The position numbers and the translations under genes were made by a program. The notes under the pieces were generated by a model, which was given only the letters and a program-made list of their open reading frames with translations, did no database searches and had not been told where the DNA came from. A stretch of 9,518 nt of DNA, taken from Alphaproteobacteria bacterium. Its GTDB lineage: Bacteria > Pseudomonadota > Alphaproteobacteria > Micropepsales > Micropepsaceae. Below, in pieces: positions 5,327 to 9,518 of the stretch; position 1 is the first letter of the stretch; each line of letters starts with the position of its first letter. The stretch is from NCBI GenBank assembly GCA_947455695.1, contig CANGRN010000027.1:1-9518 (forward strand), written 5' to 3'.

Positions 5327-6589
5327 TCAACGATTCAGTGCGCGCCAGCCGATATCACTGCGGCAGAAGGCGCCTTCCCAATGGATCAGCTTCACAGCTT
5401 CATAAGCGCGCTTTTGTGCTTCGGCGACATCCTTGCCCAGGGCCGTGACATTTAACACCCGGCCGCCGACCGCCACGATATCGTTGCCGCGCTTTTGAGT
5501 TCCGGCATGGAAGATGGTGATGCCGGGCAGCCTGGCGGCTTCGTCCAGGCCGGTGATGACATGTCCTTTTTCGTAAGAACCGGGATAGCCTTGGGAGGCC
5601 ATCACCACGGTCAGCGCGACCTCGTCGCGCCATTCCAGCGGCGTGAGCTTGCCGTCGCGGGCCGCCAGCAGCGCGGTCAAAAGATCGCTTTTCAGGCGCG
5701 GCATCAGCACCTGGCATTCCGGATCGCCGAAGCGGGCATTGTATTCCACCAGCTTGGGCCCCTGCCTGGTGATCATCAGGCCCAGATACAGCACGCCCAG
5801 ATAGGGCAGGCCCCTGGCCTTCATCGCCGCCACGGTGGGCTTGATGAATTGCTCCATCGCCACCTGTTCCAGGCCCGGCGTCAGCACCGGTGCCGGTGAA
5901 TAGGCGCCCATGCCCCCGGTGTTGGGGCCGGTGTCGCCGTCAACGACGCGCTTGTGATCCTGCGCGCCCGCCAGCGGAATGACGTTGGTGCCATCGGACA
6001 AGGCAAAGAAGCTGGCCTCTTCGCCATCCATGAATTCCTCGATCACGATGGCGTGACCGCTCTGCCCGAAGCCGCCTTCGAACATGAAGTCGATCGCCTT
6101 GTGGCTTTCGCTTTTGTCGGCGGCGATGATCACGCCTTTGCCGGCGGCCAGGCCATCGGCCTTGATCACCACGGGATAACCCAGGCTGTCGGCGAATGTC
6201 TTGGCGGCATCCGGCGCGGTGAAGCGCTGATAGGCGGCGGTGGGGATGCCCACACGATCGCAAAGCTCTTTGACAAAGCCCTTGGAGCCTTCCAGCACCG
6301 CGGCGGCTTTCGACGGCCCCAGGCTGCGGATGCCGGCGGCCTCCAGCACGTCCCACAGCCCGCCCACCAGCTGGGCGTCGGCGGCGATGACGGCGAAATC
6401 GATTCGGGTCTCCACGGCGAATTTGGCCAGGGCGGCGAAGTCGGTGGCGGGGATGGGGACGCATTCGGCGACGGCCGCGATGCCCGCATTGCCGGGCGCG
6501 CAGTAAAGCTTTGTCAGCAGGGGGCTTTTTGAAAGCGCCCAGGCCAGCGCATGTTCGCGGCCCCCCGAACCCACCAACAAGACCTTCAC
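5327..6589 (-). CDS. purD: Phosphoribosylamine-glycine ligase (GAR synthetase) PurD
   Basis: The enzyme joins phosphoribosylamine and glycine using ATP, the second step of de novo purine synthesis, in the cytoplasm. The 420-residue length is normal. The N-terminal domain opens with [16 protein letters not shown]. The ATP-grasp core has [11 protein letters not shown] (143-153), [22 protein letters not shown] (211-232) and [12 protein letters not shown] (282-293), with the C-terminal domain ending in [11 protein letters not shown] at 6589 is the start: GAGG lies six bases upstream and the product begins exactly at the family N-terminus, whereas the longer open frame adds unrelated residues. One oddity is that the usual GPE.PL motif near residue 70 reads AADAQL. 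It is divergent from xseA (44 bp gap) and followed by the PAP2 gene. Confidence 0.94.
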   Translation of the reverse strand: MKVLLVGSGGREHALAWALSKSPLLTKLYCAPGNAGIAAVAECVPIPATDFAALAKFAVETRIDFAVIAADAQLVGGLWDVLEAAGIRSLGPSKAAAVLEGSKGFVKELCDRVGIPTAAYQRFTAPDAAKTFADSLGYPVVIKADGLAAGKGVIIAADKSESHKAIDFMFEGGFGQSGHAIVIEEFMDGEEASFFALSDGTNVIPLAGAQDHKRVVDGDTGPNTGGMGAYSPAPVLTPGLEQVAMEQFIKPTVAAMKARGLPYLGVLYLGLMITRQGPKLVEYNARFGDPECQVLMPRLKSDLLTALLAARDGKLTPLEWRDEVALTVVMASQGYPGSYEKGHVITGLDEAARLPGITIFHAGTQKRGNDIVAVGGRVLNVTALGKDVAEAQKRAYEAVKLIHWEGAFCRSDIGWRALNR

Positions 6590-6633
6590 CGCAAACCTCG
6601 CCTTTGCCCGCCGCCACCCTGTATCATGGGACC

Positions 6634-8028
6634 ATGGCCGACACACCAGTTTCCAACCTGCCCGAATTTACAGTCACAACATTGTCCGCCGCCCTGAAGC
6701 GCGCGGTGGAGGACCAGTTCGCCTTCGTCCGGGTGCGGGGCGAGATTTCGGGCCTGAAATTCCATTCCTCCGGCCATGTCTATTTCGACCTGAAGGACGA
6801 CAAGGCGGTGCTGAATGCGGTGATCTGGCGCGGCAACACCGGCCGGCTGAAGATCCGGCCCGAAGCGGGCATGGAAGTGATCTGCACCGGCAAGTTGTCC
6901 ACCTATGCCGGCTCGTCGCGCTACCAGCTCATCGTCGAGCAGGTGGAACTGGCGGGCCTGGGCGCGCTGATGGCGATGCTGGAGGAGCGGCGCAAGAAGC
7001 TGGCTGCCGAGGGCCTGTTCGATGCATCCCGCAAGAAGAAGCTGCCGTTCCTGCCCGGCGTGATCGGCGTGATCACATCGCCCACCGGCGCGGTGATCCG
7101 CGACATCATGCACCGGCTGGAGGCGCGTTTTCCGCGCCGGGTGCTGCTGTGGCCGGTGGCGGTGCAGGGCGAGAAGGCGGCCGCCGAGGTCGCCGCCGCC
7201 ATCACCGGTTTCAATGCGTTCGGCGCGCATCTGCCCAAACCCGATCTGATCATCGTGGCGCGCGGTGGCGGCTCGGTCGAAGACCTGATGGCCTTCAACG
7301 ACGAGGCGGTGGTGCGCGCCGCGGCGGCGAGCGTCATTCCGCTGATCTCGGCGGTGGGGCATGAGACCGACACCACCTTGATCGATTTCGCCGCCGACAT
7401 GCGTGCGCCGACACCCACCGCCGCCGCCGAGCTGGCGGTGCCGGTGCGCACCGAGCTTCTGGCGCAGACCATCGATTTCGAACGCCGCATGCTGACCTGT
7501 TTCAGCAAGGGGCTGAAAGACCGCCAGCGGCACCTGGCGCAATTGGCGCGGGTGCTGCCCAGGGCGGAAAGCCTGTTCGCGGGGCCGCGACAGCGCCTGG
7601 ACCAGGCCAGCGAGGGGCTGGGGCAATCTTTGCGCAAGAATTTGCAGGTCCATCGCGTGCAATTCTCCCGGGCCGAAGCACAGCTGCGCACCCGCATGCT
7701 GAAAGACCGCATGACGGTGTGCGGCGAGCGGGTGGCGGCGCTGGGAACCCGCGCCGAACGGGCGCAGCGTGCCCGGCTGGCGCAGGCGCGGCGGCAGCTG
7801 GACGGGCTGACGCGGGTGCTGGACAGCGTGTCGCACAAATCGGTGCTGGAGCGGGGATTCGCGCTGGTGCGGGGCGAGGATGGCAAGGTGCGCCGCCGGG
7901 CTGCCGCGGTGAAGCCGGGCGAGGCGCTGACCCTGAGTTTTGCCGATGGCGATACGCCGGCGGTGGCGGAGGGTGGGCCCGCCCGGGGCAAAGCGAAAAA
8001 GCCCGTCGATCAGGGCTCGCTTTTTTGA
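6634..8028 (+). CDS. xseA: Exodeoxyribonuclease VII large subunit XseA
   Basis: The catalytic subunit of exonuclease VII, which with the small subunit XseB (not in this window) degrades single-stranded DNA from both ends during repair. The 464-residue protein has an N-terminal OB-fold domain (about 10-105; [23 protein letters not shown]) that binds DNA. The catalytic domain follows, with [18 protein letters not shown] (145-162), [16 protein letters not shown] (209-224) and [25 protein letters not shown] (242-266). A long charged helical region (about 275-410) matches the coiled-coil arm that contacts XseB. ATG at 6634 gives the usual N-terminus; no proper Shine-Dalgarno sequence precedes it. 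It leads a plus-strand cluster with the DUF2093 and M23 genes. Confidence 0.95.
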   Translation: MADTPVSNLPEFTVTTLSAALKRAVEDQFAFVRVRGEISGLKFHSSGHVYFDLKDDKAVLNAVIWRGNTGRLKIRPEAGMEVICTGKLSTYAGSSRYQLIVEQVELAGLGALMAMLEERRKKLAAEGLFDASRKKKLPFLPGVIGVITSPTGAVIRDIMHRLEARFPRRVLLWPVAVQGEKAAAEVAAAITGFNAFGAHLPKPDLIIVARGGGSVEDLMAFNDEAVVRAAAASVIPLISAVGHETDTTLIDFAADMRAPTPTAAAELAVPVRTELLAQTIDFERRMLTCFSKGLKDRQRHLAQLARVLPRAESLFAGPRQRLDQASEGLGQSLRKNLQVHRVQFSRAEAQLRTRMLKDRMTVCGERVAALGTRAERAQRARLAQARRQLDGLTRVLDSVSHKSVLERGFALVRGEDGKVRRRAAAVKPGEALTLSFADGDTPAVAEGGPARGKAKKPVDQGSLF

Positions 8029-8052
8029 CAGGCCATTGGGTACAATGCGCTT

Positions 8053-8271
8053 ATGAACATCATGGAACGCGATCAGGGTGAGGCCAGGCTTCACTATCTC
8101 GACGGCGAATATGAGATCGTCACGGCCGGCGGCTATGTCGTCTGCGCCGTGACGGGCACGCATATTCCGCTGGATGCGCTGCGCTATTGGAGCGTGGACC
8201 TGCAGGAAGCCTATGCCAGCCCCGACATCGCCACGGCGCGGGCGCAGGAAAAGGGTCTGGCGCCGAAATGA
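8053..8271 (+). CDS. DUF2093 family protein
   Basis: A 72-residue soluble protein with the DUF2093 core ARLHYLDGEYEIVTAGGYVVCAVTGTHIPLDALRYWSVDLQEAYASP. This alphaproteobacterial family commonly lies directly downstream of xseA, as here (24 bp gap); its function is unknown. One cysteine sits in the conserved VCAVTG turn. ATG at 8053 is used, though an alternative in-frame ATG lies nine bases later and neither has a good Shine-Dalgarno sequence. The stop overlaps the start of the M23 peptidase gene in an ATGA arrangement, so translation of the two is probably coupled. Confidence 0.88.
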   Translation: MNIMERDQGEARLHYLDGEYEIVTAGGYVVCAVTGTHIPLDALRYWSVDLQEAYASPDIATARAQEKGLAPK

Positions 8272-9107
8272 TGCGCCGCCGGTTTTTTGTCGGCGCCTGT
8301 TTTTCGTCTGCCGTCCTGCCCAGCTGGGCAGCATCGGAAAAGCCCATCCGATTCTCCATTACCGGCGCGATGAGCCAGGGCAGCCTGGCCATGGGCAGCG
8401 CCCCGCCCGGTTCCGTGGCGGCGCTGGATGGACGGCCCCTGCGCGTCACCGCCGACGGACGCTTTGTGTTTGGCTTCGGCCCCGACCAGACCAAGCCGGT
8501 GATGGTGACGGTGCGCTATCCCGAAGGCGGCGGCGACAGCCGCAGCTTTACGCCGTCGGTGCGCACCTACGATATCCAGCACGTCAATGGATTGCCGCAG
8601 CACACGGTGACGCCGCCGCCCGAAGTGGCCGAGCGCATCGCCCGCGAGGCGGAGACCGTCTACCTAGCGCGGCTCACCGACAGTGGCGGCAGCGATTTCC
8701 TGTCCGGTTTCGACTGGCCGGCGCCGGGGATCGAAAGCGGCATCTTCGGCAGCCAGCGCATCGACAACGGCACGCCCATGTCGCCGCATTACGGCGTGGA
8801 CATGGCCGCGCCCACCGGCACGCCGATCCACGCGCCGGCTGACGGCGTGGTCAGCGTGTGTGACGATTATTACCTGAATGGCGGCTTCACCCTGATCGAC
8901 CACGGCCAGGGCGTGTCCACGTCATACCTGCATCAAAGCAAACGGCTTGTGAAAGTTGGCGAGGCGGTCAGGCGCGGCCAGCGCATCGGCCTGATCGGGG
9001 CCACGGGACGCGCCACAGGCCCGCATCTGCACTGGGCGATGAACTGGTTCCAGGTACGGCTGGACCCGTCGCTATCGACGCGCAAGCCCAAGCCGGATCC
9101 GCTTTAA
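8268..9107 (+). CDS. Exported M23-family (LytM-type) metallopeptidase
   Basis: A secreted zinc peptidase or regulator acting on peptidoglycan cross-links in the periplasm. From this start it has 279 residues: an Arg-rich signal peptide (MMRRRFFVGACFSSAVLPSWA, cleavage near residue 21), a beta-rich N-terminal region (about 25-105) and a C-terminal M23 domain (about 160-270). The zinc and catalytic residues are intact: H-x3-D (His174, Asp178) in HYGVDMAAPTGTPIHAPADG, His222, and H-x-H (His253, His255) in GRATGPHLHW. It is therefore likely an active enzyme, unlike catalytically dead EnvC-type regulators. ATG at 8268 overlaps the DUF2093 stop; a second ATG follows immediately, and the longer open frame lacks a signal peptide at its start. 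A Cys at residue 11 is not in a convincing lipobox. Confidence 0.9.
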   Translation: MMRRRFFVGACFSSAVLPSWAASEKPIRFSITGAMSQGSLAMGSAPPGSVAALDGRPLRVTADGRFVFGFGPDQTKPVMVTVRYPEGGGDSRSFTPSVRTYDIQHVNGLPQHTVTPPPEVAERIAREAETVYLARLTDSGGSDFLSGFDWPAPGIESGIFGSQRIDNGTPMSPHYGVDMAAPTGTPIHAPADGVVSVCDDYYLNGGFTLIDHGQGVSTSYLHQSKRLVKVGEAVRRGQRIGLIGATGRATGPHLHWAMNWFQVRLDPSLSTRKPKPDPL

Positions 9108-9119
9108 TATTGGTCGCTC

Positions 9120-9142
9120 GTCGGTACGCTGTCGCTACCGAC
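9120..9142. terminator. Hairpin between convergent genes, possible terminator or REP-like element
   Basis: GTCGGTA (9120-9126) and TACCGAC (9136-9142) form a perfect 7-bp stem with a 9-nt loop (CGCTGTCGC). It occupies the 48-bp gap between the M23 gene and the convergent methyltransferase gene. No T-run follows on either strand, so intrinsic termination is doubtful. The surrounding GC-rich sequence has the look of short repeated extragenic palindromes. Confidence 0.4.
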
Positions 9143-9155
9143 CTCGCCGGCGCTC

Positions 9156-9518
9156 CTAAGGCTTGCCCACGTAACACTTGCCGTCGGTGTTCTCGAACAC
9201 GGTATGCTTGTTGGCGGCAAAGAACTCGTCGAAGGCCTGACGCACTTCGGGCCACTTGCCCTGGCCGATGAGGGGCTTGGAAAAATAATCATCGCCCACC
9301 AGCACGCCGCCATCTTTCAGCTGCGGCCACCAGGCCTTCAAGTCGGCCATCACCGAATGATAATCGTGACCGGCATCGATGTGCAGCACATCGGGGCGGA
9401 TGCCCTTTTCCTTCAGAAGCTGGAAGGCGTTGATGGAATCCAGCGGCAGCGGCACCACAAAATCTTCCAGGCCTTCGTTGACGATGTTGGCGGCGAACTT
9501 GTGATAGAGGCGGGGATA
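9156..9518 (-). CDS. Class I SAM-dependent methyltransferase, C-terminal part (5' end outside window)
   Basis: The frame stays open to the window edge at 9518, so the N-terminus, including the SAM-binding glycine-rich loop, is missing. The visible 120 residues match the second half of a Rossmann-fold methyltransferase of the Methyltransf_24 type. They show FAANIVNEGLEDFVVPLPLDS (a strand ending in the acidic/Ser loop), DVLHIDAGHDYHSVMADLKAWWPQLKDGGVLVGDDY (motif with the HIDAGHDY metal/catalytic region) and a C-terminal WPEVRQAFDEFF helix. Substrate unknown; relatives act on sugars, antibiotics or surface polysaccharides. An apparent internal start at 9458 is a GTG inside the domain and is not the true start. 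It ends convergently with the M23 gene. Confidence 0.8.
   Translation of the reverse strand, partial: YPRLYHKFAANIVNEGLEDFVVPLPLDSINAFQLLKEKGIRPDVLHIDAGHDYHSVMADLKAWWPQLKDGGVLVGDDYFSKPLIGQGKWPEVRQAFDEFFAANKHTVFENTDGKCYVGKP

Noticed and set aside
5323..5328. TTGACA (minus strand) as a -35 element for the PAP2 gene
   Set aside because: No -10-like hexamer lies 16-18 bp downstream; it coincides with the purD stop codon and is probably chance.
8025..8046. TTGACA and TACAAT as a promoter for the DUF2093 gene
   Set aside because: The two hexamers are only 10 bp apart, far from the 16-18 bp needed, and TTGACA overlaps the xseA stop codon.
6586..8334. 582-residue minus-strand open frame opposite xseA
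   Set aside because: It is antisense to the well-conserved xseA gene, rich in His/Arg/Gln as expected of a shadow of GC-rich coding DNA, and has no recognisable domain.

Overview
The window is a chromosomal segment from a GC-rich bacterium, almost certainly an alphaproteobacterium. This rests on gene content and order: an S4-type pseudouridine synthase gene divergent from tadA, purD divergent from xseA, a DUF2093 gene directly behind xseA, and an ECF sigma factor paired with a DUF1109/NrsF membrane anti-sigma factor as in Caulobacter. I cannot name the genus. There are no rRNA or tRNA genes, CRISPR arrays, insertion sequences or phage genes, and no gene-free stretch longer than about 120 bp.

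Layout. (1) 1-935: a membrane-anchored C-type-lectin-like protein, then a 49-residue DUF3309-type membrane peptide whose Shine-Dalgarno sequence lies inside a perfect 10-bp hairpin, closed by a strong bidirectional terminator. (2) 953-3148: a stress-response module. An ECF sigma factor and its NrsF-like anti-sigma factor (minus strand, overlapping genes) are followed by an exported Sel1-repeat protein. Divergent from the sigma gene is a small, exported, Met/Lys-rich, cysteine-free peptide. Both sides of the 120-bp intergenic region carry a GTAAC...CGAA element resembling the Caulobacter SigF promoter; the plus-strand copy is GTAACC-N16-CGAA. (3) 3178-4678: a small unknown protein downstream of an RluB-like pseudouridine synthase, with tadA divergent from it. 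(4) 4675-6589: a PAP2-family membrane phosphatase downstream of purD. (5) 6634-9107: xseA, a DUF2093 protein and an exported M23 peptidase on the plus strand, the last two coupled by an ATGA overlap. (6) 9156-9518: the 3' part of a SAM-dependent methyltransferase gene that runs off the window.

Most of the window is conserved housekeeping: tRNA and rRNA modification, purine synthesis, DNA repair and cell-wall remodelling. The most distinctive part is region 2, which reads as a self-contained regulon. A membrane sensor with two cysteines (NrsF) would hold the sigma factor; on release, the sigma factor would fire its own operon and the divergent Met-rich periplasmic peptide. By analogy with the metal-responsive Caulobacter SigF system, the peptide may buffer metal ions or act as a sacrificial oxidant sink; this is inference. 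Three genes (sigma factor, pseudouridine synthase, purD) appear to start at TTG or GTG, chosen from well-placed Shine-Dalgarno sequences.
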